64,000 nt of DNA from Gilliamella sp. Choc4-2 (GCF_001690355.1 NZ_LZHG01000036.1:1-64000); one strand, 5' to 3'. Counted from the first letter of the stretch, positions 1-9,147 are shown. Translations and numbers: made by a program. The notes: generated by a model from the letters alone, not told the origin.

Positions 1-567
1 GCAGACACTGACAGCCAAGAACAACTTAACAAAACATTAAGCCAACTGACCCAAAGCGGCATACTTGCCTATGCCCAAGAAGGCATTGCCTTAACCAGTC
101 CACAAAACATTCAACTCTCCACCGGCAACAGCGTTACTTTAACCAGTGAAAACCAAACTGACATTGCCGCCTTAAAAAACCTTACCCTCTCATCGGGCGA
201 AGCGATGGGCTTATTTGCCCACAAATCAGGCATGAAACTGTTTGCCAACCAAGGCGATATTGAAGTGCAAGCCCAAAACGCCAACCTCAACATGGCAGCT
301 AAGCAAGAAGTTAAAGTCGACAGTGTTGATGGCAAAGTTGCCCTAAGCGCCAATAAAAAAATCACCTTAATTTGTGGCGGTTCATACATAAAAATCAGCG
401 AAGAAGGCATTGAGCTTGGCACCCAAGATAATGTCTATTTTAAATGTAATGTCATGCAGAAAATGGGGCAAGCAAATATGGATGTAGATGCTTTATTACC
501 TGGTGGTTGTGAAGCGGCGATACAAGAAGCGGATAAACTACAAAAAGCAAATGTAAGACTTGGATAA
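1..567 (+). CDS. vgrG: VgrG type VI spike protein, C-terminal part (5' end outside window)
   Basis: The frame is open from the first base, so this is the last 188 residues of a longer protein. It shows short beta-strand repeats of the kind 'GIALTSPQNIQLSTG...VTLTSEN' and 'GDIEVQAQNANLNMAAKQEV', typical of the DUF2345/gp5-like needle region of VgrG. It ends with a Cys-containing tail (CNVMQKM...LLPGGCE). VgrG trimers form the tip of the T6SS tube and carry effectors. An adaptor and an effector follow directly, 12 bp and about 940 bp downstream, so this VgrG most likely delivers that effector. The segment looks clearly richer in G+C than the adaptor and effector behind it, suggesting cargo exchange at the 3' end of vgrG. 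Confidence 0.88.
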   Translation, partial: ADTDSQEQLNKTLSQLTQSGILAYAQEGIALTSPQNIQLSTGNSVTLTSENQTDIAALKNLTLSSGEAMGLFAHKSGMKLFANQGDIEVQAQNANLNMAAKQEVKVDSVDGKVALSANKKITLICGGSYIKISEEGIELGTQDNVYFKCNVMQKMGQANMDVDALLPGGCEAAIQEADKLQKANVRLG

Positions 568-579
568 ATTATAGATAAC

Positions 580-1524
580 ATGAATAAATCGATACAAAAA
601 CAAGACGTTGAGGCTATTTTTCAACAGATTATTTCGCTGTCATTAAAAAATGATGCACATTTTTACCTTATCTATCAAACTAATGATCAAAACACAAGTT
701 TAACTGATTTGATTACAGGAAAGGAATTAACATTATTTCGATATATAAACTATCAAATTAAACACACACCAGGACTTATTGAACTTGATTTAAAAAATGA
801 AGAAGATCAAATTATTTTAAAACAAAGTATTCAAGAATTTTATTTAGCTATTGATCCTAAAACAGTATTATTTGCAAAACCACGTTCAGTATATGGTTGG
901 ATTTACTCTTCATTTAATGCCGAAGTATTAGCTCAAGAATTAGGAAAAATTGCCATTCAACCGTCAAGTGACGGTAAACAATTATTGCGTTATTTTGACC
1001 CATCGGTATTACCACCACTATTGAATATTTTCATTTTGGCGCAAAAGGAAATATTACTTAAACCTGTTCATTCATGGTTATATCTTAACAGTGATGGTCA
1101 TTTAATTATTGAAAAGAATCCGCTAGATGAGCGTCACAACCTTATCGGTAATTTGGGGATTATTGATCAACAATGGGAACAAATAAGCTGGATAGAAAGT
1201 CGCAACCAGACACTTGCTCGTTATCATTTTTTTCATCCACAATATAATTTATCTGAAAGAGAGGCTGATGATATTATTATGCAATCTTTTCAAGATGCTA
1301 CCCTCAAAGGATACCATGATAAACGAGATCTAACCGAATATGCTTATCGTAGTTTAGTTATACATCCTAAATTTATTAAACATCCAATTATTGCCGAAGC
1401 AATAAGACGACATCGGCACCAATCACTAATAAAACAATTACAAACTATAACTCCACCACAATGGGATATTGTAGCGGATGAATGTATCATTAATACGAAG
1501 GAAATAAATAATGGGTTTATGTGA
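580..1524 (+). CDS. DUF4123 domain T6SS adaptor (Tap/TEC-like)
   Basis: This 314-residue protein starts with an ATG 12 bp after the vgrG stop. Its N-terminal half carries the DUF4123 pattern: a hydrophobic 'HFYLIY' strand near residues 24-29 and 'LLRYFDPSVLPPLL' near residues 140-153. DUF4123 proteins act as chaperone-adaptors that load a specific effector onto the VgrG lying upstream of them. Its position between vgrG and the effector, and its 14 bp overlap with the effector gene, fit that role and suggest translational coupling. The C-terminal 100 residues are poorly conserved in the family and probably contact the cargo. Assignment rests on motif and context. Confidence 0.82.
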   Translation: MNKSIQKQDVEAIFQQIISLSLKNDAHFYLIYQTNDQNTSLTDLITGKELTLFRYINYQIKHTPGLIELDLKNEEDQIILKQSIQEFYLAIDPKTVLFAKPRSVYGWIYSSFNAEVLAQELGKIAIQPSSDGKQLLRYFDPSVLPPLLNIFILAQKEILLKPVHSWLYLNSDGHLIIEKNPLDERHNLIGNLGIIDQQWEQISWIESRNQTLARYHFFHPQYNLSEREADDIIMQSFQDATLKGYHDKRDLTEYAYRSLVIHPKFIKHPIIAEAIRRHRHQSLIKQLQTITPPQWDIVADECIINTKEINNGFM

Positions 1525-4500
1525 AAAATGCCAATCTAAAGGTCTACCAATTTATCCGATTCGTTATGCTGTTGCACCTAATTATGTCACGGCAGATTTA
1601 CCCTCATGGGCAAAAAACGATATGTTGCCTACCTTAAAAGGAGAGAGTAAATATGTATTAAGAACTATGCGAAAAGGTTATCTTTATGTATTGTGCCAGT
1701 ATGAAAACAATATTATATTAGATGTTTCTATTTATAGAATTGATGAAAATGGTGGTTTTTGGCAACAAGATATTAGTAAAGAGCAAGATCTATTAGGATT
1801 TGGTGATATCATAAGTGAAGAAAATCCTTCTGTACCTTTCAATGATATAGAAACAACTTGCAACAACAGTGCCCATTTATCAAGCAATATTGCTTTTATT
1901 ACACTTTCAAAACCTGAAAAATGTGAAAAAGCTTGGCTTGCTTTTAGTGAACATAAATGGAGCATTAAAACGTTAAAAAAATACCTTAACGATGAAGATA
2001 AACGTAACTTACGAATGCAACTTATCAAACCGAAGCAATGGTTAAATTCGCAAGTAAGTGAAAATGGAATTACGACTGCTGATAAAGAATCCATTGCATC
2101 CATAATGGAAATACAAAACATTGAAAATATAATAGAAAAAATCAAAATAAACTTACCAAACCTTGAAAATTGCAATTACTCGCTTTGCTTTCCTTATTTG
2201 TATCATAATAAACCATTAGACAAAAATACGCTTTCGCAAAGTATTTTATTTCGCCAACCATTTACATATGCTAAAGAGCTATTTAAAAAACGAAGCACAT
2301 TAACACCTTGGCAATTACTAACCAAGCCAGTTTATGACCAAATTACCCTAAAAGAGCCGTATTCAGTCTATCTACATAAAAAAATGATGTCAGCTGAACG
2401 CAACAGCACCGATTGCACACCGATGATGGTAGTATTAAACGACAGCATTGGTATTACTGCCGAATTAAGCAACTGGGGTAATAGTGCATTAAACTCGTTT
2501 AGAAAAATAATGATAGAAAGACAGCGTGAAAATGCCACTTGTAGTGGTATTGCAATGCTTGAAGAAGCAATAAAAAACAGCGATCTTGCGGAAAGTGAAG
2601 AAGATTTTAAAAAACATATAAAAAACACCAATAAAAAATACCTTGCTGATACAAAATATTTTAATCAAAAAGTAATACCTTATGATAGTGGTATATTCGG
2701 AACTGATACAACCCGAATGATTCCATGGAGCGAAGAACAAAAAGCCAAAGGTCAACGTGTTATTAATATTGTGAATGAATCTAAAAAATATAATTTTATT
2801 TCCCCATATTTAACCGATATAGAACAAGCGGTAGAAAGTACAAAATATAACGCTGCAATATTAGTCCAATTTGTACAAGAAAACTACCTGATTGAAGAAG
2901 TAGGCGAAGAACGGCACGCACAAGTTTTTGAACAGGCATTTAAATTAAATAAACAAGCAGAAATGGTAAACATTGAACGCTTAGATGCTAAATTAGCAGC
3001 AATGAGAGTCGAATTTGAAGCGAAAGCTCAGGCGTATAAAGCACAATGGCATGAAAAAAATAAGACCGAACAATCGGCCGAAAAGCGTTGGCGCAAATAT
3101 GAAAATCATTTAAACGACGATTATAAATCCTATAAAGAAAAATATGCCACTTTTTTACAAGAGGCAGAAGACTATATAGCAGGATTATTAAATGATTTAA
3201 TTTTATGGGTAGATTGCAGTAAACAAAAAGAAAAGCATCCCATTTCATTGCCAGCCGATGATTTTGCACAAGATGATGATAATTATTTGGCATTTGCCAA
3301 CGATATTTTAATGACCTTAGGCATGCAAGCCCAAAGTAGCAAAGTTACCCAATTATTCACCCAATTAATTGAGGATGAAAACTTAGAAGGTCATAATATT
3401 ATTTGGTCAGCTGTGTTTGCTAATCGAAAATTAGATAAAGAAAAACAAAAAGAATGTGTCAACTTTTTATTATCATTAAATAAAACAACCCAATTAAAAC
3501 CACAATCTTATGGCGAGTTCTTAGATAAATTAGAAACAGTATTAGAATTTTATCAAGCCGAATCAACAGAAAGTAATGCTATGATAGACCTTGCTAATAG
3601 CATTGCCAACATTAGTCACTCACTTTTTGACCCACAAGAACAACATAAAGCATTAGATACAACTAAAGAGTTCTTTTCGTTATTTGAAAGCGAGCGAAAC
3701 TCGTTAATTGATGGTGATTCGATCGATAACCAAATCACCGCCGCCTATTTACGCCCAATTAAAGAGGGAAGTTGTGCTGCACTTATTGCTTTATTAAAAT
3801 ATATGCAAAAAATGGGTGGTGATTTATCGTCAGAATTTGCCGAAGCTTTTTTAGTAGCAATTTCGCCAACAAGGCTATCTAAAACTGCGCTAAAAAAGAG
3901 AATGGCGTCATACCACAAATGGGCAGACAATTTAAAAAGTGCCTTGTATTCAGATATTAAAAATATTGGCGAAAAGCTGGCAAATGCCTCACAAAAAGCC
4001 ACAAACCTTATCAAGCAACACATCACCAATGAAAAGGTTGGGGCAAGTTTTACTGCGGCTATATTGGGGGTACATATCATGAAAATCTATTATATAGTGA
4101 CTGATAACTCATTAAAAACCCAAGCCCAACAAAACCAAGCCGATTACCAGTTAACTATGGCGGTATCAGCATCGATGGCAGCAAGCTTTCGACTAGTTAC
4201 CGTATATGCCAACAAAGGACAAATCAATACCAAATTACTGTCCAATATGAACTTTTTAGGCAACTTTTTTGGGCTAATATCGGGGTTAATTGATATTGGT
4301 TTAAATTGGAATGAGGATATTTCAGATAAAACTAAGAGTGAAAAAACATTATATTATGCATCTCTATTTACTGCGATTGTATCCACCACCGATTTATTTT
4401 TACAAATGGGTAAAACCAGTTTAATTACAATCATGGATCGAGGGATTCAATCATTGAGTTCTTTGTTCATAAAAAAAATCTTGATTAGCGGGGCTATTAT

Positions 4501-4852
4501 ATATGGAGGAAGAGCTCTTATATCAATCATTGCACTGGCATTAAACCCATGGGTTAGTTTAGGGATCTTTTTACTTCAACTATACTTCGAATTAGCTGAA
4601 GACGATGATATCGAAAAATGGTTAAGGCGTTGCCGTTTTGGTAAAGGGCAAAATATAGCAGATTATGACTTTGCTTATCGCTTTCTCTCATCCGAAAAAG
4701 AAATTGCGGCACTGCAAGCGATCTTTAAAAAATATGAAGAGCAGCTAGCCGAATATTACGCCGAACAAGAACGAAAATATATCAAAGAAAATATGCCCGT
4801 ATTCTCATCGAGTGATTGGCAAACTATTTATCATTGGCCTACATCTCATTAA
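1511..4852 (+). CDS. VasX-like / BTH_I2691-family T6SS effector, putative pore-forming toxin
   Basis: This 1113-residue protein starts at an ATG overlapping the adaptor stop. Residues 4-24 carry the Cys-x2-Cys plus 'LPIYPIRYAVAP' motif, followed by 'LRTMRKGYLYVL' near residues 51-62. Both are hallmarks of the VasX N-terminal domain. A long charged, probably coiled-coil stretch lies at about residues 490-560. The last quarter holds hydrophobic segments near residues 842-865, 881-900, 916-934, 947-967 and 991-1030, then a charged tail. VasX of Vibrio cholerae permeabilises target membranes, and this layout (N-terminal loading domain, C-terminal membrane part) matches it. No enzymatic motif was seen. 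It is followed 19 bp later by the tandem membrane-protein array, the probable immunity genes. Effector identity is fairly sure; pore formation is inferred. Confidence 0.8.
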   Translation: MGLCEKCQSKGLPIYPIRYAVAPNYVTADLPSWAKNDMLPTLKGESKYVLRTMRKGYLYVLCQYENNIILDVSIYRIDENGGFWQQDISKEQDLLGFGDIISEENPSVPFNDIETTCNNSAHLSSNIAFITLSKPEKCEKAWLAFSEHKWSIKTLKKYLNDEDKRNLRMQLIKPKQWLNSQVSENGITTADKESIASIMEIQNIENIIEKIKINLPNLENCNYSLCFPYLYHNKPLDKNTLSQSILFRQPFTYAKELFKKRSTLTPWQLLTKPVYDQITLKEPYSVYLHKKMMSAERNSTDCTPMMVVLNDSIGITAELSNWGNSALNSFRKIMIERQRENATCSGIAMLEEAIKNSDLAESEEDFKKHIKNTNKKYLADTKYFNQKVIPYDSGIFGTDTTRMIPWSEEQKAKGQRVINIVNESKKYNFISPYLTDIEQAVESTKYNAAILVQFVQENYLIEEVGEERHAQVFEQAFKLNKQAEMVNIERLDAKLAAMRVEFEAKAQAYKAQWHEKNKTEQSAEKRWRKYENHLNDDYKSYKEKYATFLQEAEDYIAGLLNDLILWVDCSKQKEKHPISLPADDFAQDDDNYLAFANDILMTLGMQAQSSKVTQLFTQLIEDENLEGHNIIWSAVFANRKLDKEKQKECVNFLLSLNKTTQLKPQSYGEFLDKLETVLEFYQAESTESNAMIDLANSIANISHSLFDPQEQHKALDTTKEFFSLFESERNSLIDGDSIDNQITAAYLRPIKEGSCAALIALLKYMQKMGGDLSSEFAEAFLVAISPTRLSKTALKKRMASYHKWADNLKSALYSDIKNIGEKLANASQKATNLIKQHITNEKVGASFTAAILGVHIMKIYYIVTDNSLKTQAQQNQADYQLTMAVSASMAASFRLVTVYANKGQINTKLLSNMNFLGNFFGLISGLIDIGLNWNEDISDKTKSEKTLYYASLFTAIVSTTDLFLQMGKTSLITIMDRGIQSLSSLFIKKILISGAIIYGGRALISIIALALNPWVSLGIFLLQLYFELAEDDDIEKWLRRCRFGKGQNIADYDFAYRFLSSEKEIAALQAIFKKYEEQLAEYYAEQERKYIKENMPVFSSSDWQTIYHWPTSH

Positions 4853-4871
4853 TTATATAAGGAATTCGATT

Positions 4872-5816
4872 ATGTCTTACGCAAAATATGATGGTAACGA
4901 CCCCATCTATAAAGATAAAGAACATTTATTAAAAAAAACCGGCATCAGTATTACCGATCCAATCCTGCCGCCCAAAAATTTAGTAAAATTAACCGGTACC
5001 CTATCCGAATTTAAAGGTCTATTTTGCTATGCGCCACTTGCTGATGGCGCTTATTTAAGTGATGAACAAAAACAAAAACAGCAAAATCAACTTAGAAAAG
5101 GAGCAGCTCTTGCCACTTTAAATGGTAATAGCATCGCTGCATTAGCCGGCTTAGGCCATGCCAATGGTAATGACCGTAGTAATTATGTGCAAGCACAATA
5201 TATTAGCGCCAAATTAAATGACACCATCACGTTAAAAGGCTGGCTCGGCTCTTATAAATTTAATGATGGCGATCAAGTCGAGGTAGTCGCCGAAAAGCAC
5301 GCTGACCATTACGAAGTGTACGCCATGCTCAAACCCAGTGAACAAATTATCTCACTGATCCCTTTATGTTTTGCCGGGCGTAACCAAGCATTCAAAATTT
5401 ATCGTTTACCTATGTTTATCTTTTATGTTATTTGCGTGCTATTAATGAACTACTTTTTTCTCGATTTTTCGTTGGAAAATCTGACCATTGGTTTTAGTAC
5501 ATTAGGCGTAATATTTGGGGCTGCTTGCTTAATGGTAAATAAAAATTCAATTGCGACTCATGTCAAACTCGCTGAGCGCATTTTTACCGTGTTGGGCTGG
5601 CAAAATGTTACCAATATCAATTTAATCAAAATAAGTAAACAATATATAGTTAGATTAATTGAACAGGGTAAATATTCAATTAAATATGATATTACTGATC
5701 AGTATAGCAGACCGCTTAAATCAGGTGATAGTTGGTTCTTTTTTTATTACGATCCTGATGTGTTATGCAAAAAAGGCAAGCCACCCTTACGCATTAAAAA
5801 TAAAACAGAAAAATAA
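4872..5816 (+). CDS. Putative T6SS immunity membrane protein, tandem copy 1
   Basis: The product is 314 residues from the ATG that follows 'aagga' by about 8 bp. A longer in-frame start at 4812 lies inside the effector gene and is not shared by the other copies. Order: a polar N-terminal domain with 'LVKLTGTLSEFKGLFCYAPL' near residue 36, a Gly/Ala-rich stretch, the motif 'DGDQVEVVAEKH' near residue 135, then 'IPLCFAGRN'. Two hydrophobic helices follow (about 177-195 and 203-225), and then a C-terminal cytoplasmic-type domain. The 'GDxVEVVAE' plus two-helix layout is that of a family often labelled 'putative type VI secretion system effector' in Enterobacterales. Its place after a membrane-active toxin makes an inner-membrane immunity role more likely. 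Function is inferred. Confidence 0.72.
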   Translation: MSYAKYDGNDPIYKDKEHLLKKTGISITDPILPPKNLVKLTGTLSEFKGLFCYAPLADGAYLSDEQKQKQQNQLRKGAALATLNGNSIAALAGLGHANGNDRSNYVQAQYISAKLNDTITLKGWLGSYKFNDGDQVEVVAEKHADHYEVYAMLKPSEQIISLIPLCFAGRNQAFKIYRLPMFIFYVICVLLMNYFFLDFSLENLTIGFSTLGVIFGAACLMVNKNSIATHVKLAERIFTVLGWQNVTNINLIKISKQYIVRLIEQGKYSIKYDITDQYSRPLKSGDSWFFFYYDPDVLCKKGKPPLRIKNKTEK

Positions 5817-5835
5817 TACGTTAGAGAATATTATT

Positions 5836-6780
5836 ATGCCTTACGCAAAATATGATGGTAACGACCCCATCTATAAAGATAAAGAGCAGCTATTAAAAAA
5901 AACCGGCATCAGTATTACTGATCCAATCCTGCCGCCCAAAAATTTGGTTAAATTAACCGGTACCTTATCCGAATTTAAAGGTCTATTTTGCTATGCGCCA
6001 CTTGCTGATGGCGCTTATTTAAGTGATGAGCAAAAACAAAAACAGCAAAATCAACTTAGAAAAGGAGCAGCTCTTGCCACTTTAAATGGTAATAGCATCG
6101 CTGCATTAGCCGGCTTAGGGCATGCCAATGGTAATGATCGTAGCAATTATGTACAAGCACAATATATTACCGCTAAATTAAATGACACCATCACGTTAAA
6201 AGGCTGGATCGGTTTTTATAAATTTAACGATGGCGATCAGGTCGAGGTGGTCGCCGAAAAGCATGAAAACCATTACGAAGTGTACGCTATGCTCAAGCCC
6301 CGTGAACAAATTATCTCGCTCATTCCGCCATGTCTAGGTGGAAGAAAGCAAGCCTTTAAGCTCTTTTATATACCTTTTTTTATATTTTACATTGTTTGCA
6401 CTCTACTTATGAACTACTTTTTTCTCGATTTTTCGTTGGAAAATCTGACCATTGGTTTTAGTACATTAGGGGTAATATTGGGTTCCGCGTTTTTTATGGT
6501 TTATAAAAATTCAATTGTGACATACATTACCCTTGCCGAGCGTATTTTTACAGTATTGGATTGGCAAAATGTCACCAATATCAATTTAGTTAAAATAAGT
6601 AAACGATATATAGTTAAGTTAATTAGACAAGGTAAATATTCAACTAAATATAGCATCACGGATCAATTTATTAAGCCGCCTGAACCCGGTGCAGGTTGGG
6701 GATTTTTTTACTACGATCCTGAGGTATTATGCAAAAAAGGCAAGCCACCCTTACGGGTTAAAAATAAAAAAAGAAAATAA
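5836..6780 (+). CDS. Putative T6SS immunity membrane protein, tandem copy 2
   Basis: The product is 314 residues. The start is set by alignment with the other copies (MPYAKYDG); the longer frame reaching back to 5659 is copy 1 read out of frame. The first 110 residues are almost identical to copies 1 and 3. The region around the membrane helices differs (IPPCLGGRKQAFKLFYIPF against IPLCFAGRNQ in copies 1 and 3), and the C-terminus is also diverged (QFIKPPEPGAGW). The ribosome site is poorer than in the other copies because the 'aaggaattcg' leader is replaced by 'gttagagaat'. This is the odd member of the array in the helix region, so if these are immunity proteins its specificity may differ. 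Confidence 0.7.
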   Translation: MPYAKYDGNDPIYKDKEQLLKKTGISITDPILPPKNLVKLTGTLSEFKGLFCYAPLADGAYLSDEQKQKQQNQLRKGAALATLNGNSIAALAGLGHANGNDRSNYVQAQYITAKLNDTITLKGWIGFYKFNDGDQVEVVAEKHENHYEVYAMLKPREQIISLIPPCLGGRKQAFKLFYIPFFIFYIVCTLLMNYFFLDFSLENLTIGFSTLGVILGSAFFMVYKNSIVTYITLAERIFTVLDWQNVTNINLVKISKRYIVKLIRQGKYSTKYSITDQFIKPPEPGAGWGFFYYDPEVLCKKGKPPLRVKNKKRK

Positions 6781-6799
6781 GTTCATAAGGAATTCGATT

Positions 6800-7747
6800 A
6801 TGCCTTACGCAAAATATGATGGTAACGACCCTATCTATAACGACAAAGAGCAGCTATTAAAAAAAACCGGTATTAGTATTACTGATCCAATCTTACCGCC
6901 CAAAAATTTAGTAAAATTAACCGGTACCCTATCCGAATTTAAAGGTCTATTTTGCTATGCGCCACTTGCTGATGGCGCTTATTTAAGTGATGAGCAAAAA
7001 CAAAAACAGCAAAATCAGCTTAGAAAAGGAGCAGCTCTTGCCACTTTAAATGGTAATAGCATCACTGCATTAGCCGGCTTAGGGCATGCTAATGGTAATG
7101 ACCGTAGTAATGAGGTAGATGCTCAGTATATCACTGCCAAATTAAATGACTCCATCACGTTAAAAGGCTGGATCGGTTATTATAAATTTCATGATGGCGA
7201 TCAAGTTGAGGTAGTCGCCGAAAAACATGAAGACCATTACGAAGTGTATGCTATGCTCAAACCCAGTGAACAAATTATCTCTCTTATCCCTTTATGTTTT
7301 GCGGGGCGTAACCAAGCAATAAAACGCTATCATTTACCTTTTTTTATTATTTATGTTGTTTGCACCTTGCTCATGAACTATTTTTTTCTCGATTTTAGTT
7401 TAGAAAATCTGACTATTGGTTTTGGTTCTTTAGGGGTAATATTTGGGGCTGCTTGCTTAATGGTAAATAAAAATTCAATTGCAACACATATCAAACTTGC
7501 GGAGCGCATTTTTACCGTGTTGGGCTGGAAAGATGTCAAAAATATCAATTTAGTTAAAATAAGCAAGCAATATATTGCTAAATTAATTGGCCAAGGAAAA
7601 TACGTAGAAAAATATAACAATAAGACTGATCAGTATATTAGACCGCCCAAATCTGGCGAAGGCTGGTTCTTTTTTTATTATGATCCTGAGGTATTATGCA
7701 AAAAAGGCAAGCCACCCTTACGGGTTAAAAATAAAAAAAGAAAATAA
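6800..7747 (+). CDS. Putative T6SS immunity membrane protein, tandem copy 3
   Basis: The product is 315 residues from the ATG after 'ataaggaattcgatt', the same leader as copies 1 and 4. The N-terminal domain matches copy 1, including the 'IPLCFAGRNQA' segment. The exposed stretch at about residues 103-115 reads SNEVDAQY instead of SNYVQAQY, and one extra residue lies near the C-terminus (KYNNKTDQY). Two hydrophobic helices are kept. The mix of copy-1-like and unique segments suggests recombination between units. The role is inferred from its place behind the effector. Confidence 0.7.
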   Translation: MPYAKYDGNDPIYNDKEQLLKKTGISITDPILPPKNLVKLTGTLSEFKGLFCYAPLADGAYLSDEQKQKQQNQLRKGAALATLNGNSITALAGLGHANGNDRSNEVDAQYITAKLNDSITLKGWIGYYKFHDGDQVEVVAEKHEDHYEVYAMLKPSEQIISLIPLCFAGRNQAIKRYHLPFFIIYVVCTLLMNYFFLDFSLENLTIGFGSLGVIFGAACLMVNKNSIATHIKLAERIFTVLGWKDVKNINLVKISKQYIAKLIGQGKYVEKYNNKTDQYIRPPKSGEGWFFFYYDPEVLCKKGKPPLRVKNKKRK

Positions 7748-7766
7748 GTTCATAAGGAATTCGATT

Positions 7767-8144
7767 ATGCCTTACGCAAAATATGATGGCAAAGATCCCA
7801 TCTATAAAGACAAAGAGCAGCTATTAAAAAAAACCGGTATTAGCATTACTGATCCAATACTACCACCCAAAAATTTGGTTAAATTAACTGGTACCCTATC
7901 CGAATTTAAAGGTCTATTTTGCTATGCACCACTTGGTGATGGGGCTTATTTAAGTGACGAGCAAAAACAAAAACACAACAACCAACTTAGAAAGGGTGCA
8001 CTACTTGCTACTTTAAATGGTAATAGCATTGCTGCGCTGGCTGGCTTGGGGCATGCTAATGGTAATGACCGTAGTAATGATTTTGAAGCTCAATATATTA
8101 CTGCCAAATTGAATGATACTAAAATATGCGATGATAAATATTGA
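7767..8144 (+). pseudogene. Truncated fourth copy of the tandem immunity-like gene
   Basis: The frame starts like the other copies (MPYAKYDGKDP) and can be aligned for about 118 residues. After 'AKLND' it leaves the family sequence and stops at residue 125, before the 'VEVVAE' motif and both membrane helices. The divergence point is near 8119. Silent and coding differences from copies 1-3 are more numerous than among those three (for example KHNNQLRKGALL), so this is the oldest or a foreign unit. It cannot encode a complete membrane protein. It may be inert, or may express a soluble N-terminal domain. Confidence 0.75.
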
Positions 8145-8380
8145 CAGCTTTAAAGAAATAATTGATAAGCCAATATTAGCATCATCACTGGTCGCATGTT
8201 AATCCAGTATGAAAGAAAATGGTATGCTGATGAAGCATTAAGCAAATGCAACGAAGTTGATGAGCTGTTTGACGAAAAGAGGCAATAGAAAAAAGACATG
8301 ATTGAAGTAGGTTTAGATCAGCTCGGTGTTACCTGCCTTATCAGTGGGACTTTGCTATGAAAAAAGTGAACGAAGCATAA
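8131..8380 (+). pseudogene. Decayed ORF behind the tandem array
   Basis: Three short frames line up as one broken protein. An ATG at 8131 reads MINIDSFKEIIDKP and stops at 8200-8202. A frame from 8196 reads 'YERKWYADEALSKCNEVDEL', hits a TAG at 8286-8288 and continues in the same frame with KKDMIEVGLDQLGV. A further shift gives 'LPYQWDFAMKKVNEA' and a stop at 8378-8380. I do not recognise the family. The composition (acidic, small, soluble) and the place at the end of an immunity array would suit a dead immunity gene, but that is a guess. Confidence 0.45.
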
Positions 8381-8407
8381 TCAACATTATTATTGTAATG
8401 CTTATCA

Positions 8408-9133
8408 TTAGTAGTCAATTTCTCGTAAATTAAAGTAAGTATAATTTTCACCTAGCTTTAAACAGTAAGCTTTAGTCCAATCGCCATTTTCATTATAGTC
8501 ATAGAAAGTGCATTTTTTAGTTTCTAATGGTTTTGCTTTCTTATCATCAAAAACTTTAATCATAATTTTACTTAATTGATTGTTATTATTATATAAAAAA
8601 TGTTTTTCTTCCGTTGAGCTATAAGAATTTATTGAAGTTATATTGAGTGTGAATTGATTGACTATTTTGGTAATATTCCCTTTATCATAAAAAATATGAC
8701 TAATCGTGGTTGGATTGGAAATACGTTCTATTTTTATTATCCGATATTGTTCATCATACGTTGCTATCCATGATATTTTCTTTTCAGCATCTTCGACCTT
8801 ATGAATATTTTTATTTTCATCTTGTTCTATATTCAGATCCAAATTGAATTTATTATTAATAAAAAACTGGCTTTTATTGGTTTCATAGTTGTTATCGATT
8901 TTCACATGATTAACGTCGACAGAGGTAATAAATCCATTAGTATCTGATTGATAACTCTGTTGCTCGCTACCAATAATTTTTTGCTGTTTGATCGGTTTTG
9001 AATAAGGTATATTCAAAGCATTTCCAAATAACAAGTAATTGTTAGTGATTTGGGTTTTATTTATTTTTTCTTTTTTTTCCTGACAGCCAGACAAAATTAT
9101 CGATAAACAGCATATGGCAAGAATCCTTTTCAT
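8408..9133 (-). CDS. Hypothetical lipoprotein, paralogue of the neighbour at 9148
   Basis: The product is 241 residues with a lipoprotein signal: Lys-Arg, a hydrophobic core, and the lipobox LSGC with Cys at residue 17. After the signal it shows a Lys-rich linker and many short beta-prone segments, among them 'YDEQYRIIKIERI' and the closing 'YNENGDWTKAYCL'. These resemble YD/Rhs-type 'GNWT' repeats seen in several secreted proteins. It shares with the upstream gene the 'PIKQQKI' segment, the 'GDWTK-YCL' segment and the overall layout, so the two are tandem paralogues 14 bp apart, on the strand opposite to the T6SS island. Function unknown. A periplasmic immunity or envelope role is possible. 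Confidence 0.7.
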   Translation of the reverse strand: MKRILAICCLSIILSGCQEKKEKINKTQITNNYLLFGNALNIPYSKPIKQQKIIGSEQQSYQSDTNGFITSVDVNHVKIDNNYETNKSQFFINNKFNLDLNIEQDENKNIHKVEDAEKKISWIATYDEQYRIIKIERISNPTTISHIFYDKGNITKIVNQFTLNITSINSYSSTEEKHFLYNNNNQLSKIMIKVFDDKKAKPLETKKCTFYDYNENGDWTKAYCLKLGENYTYFNLREIDY

Positions 9134-9147
9134 CTTTATATTCCTTC

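Larger units (their letters stand above)
4872..8144 (+). repeat. Four-unit tandem gene array, period about 964 bp
   Basis: Start codons lie at 4872, 5836, 6800 and 7767, giving periods of 964, 964 and 967 bp. The first 350 bp of each unit are nearly identical at DNA level, including most third positions, while the 3' halves vary. This is the pattern of recent tandem duplication or ongoing gene conversion of the 5' half. The array ends in a partial unit. Confidence 0.9.

Noticed and set aside
4872-8144. Possible CRISPR-like or mobile repeat
   Set aside because: The period of about 964 bp equals one gene plus its leader, and units encode proteins; no short repeat-spacer pattern or terminal inverted repeats.
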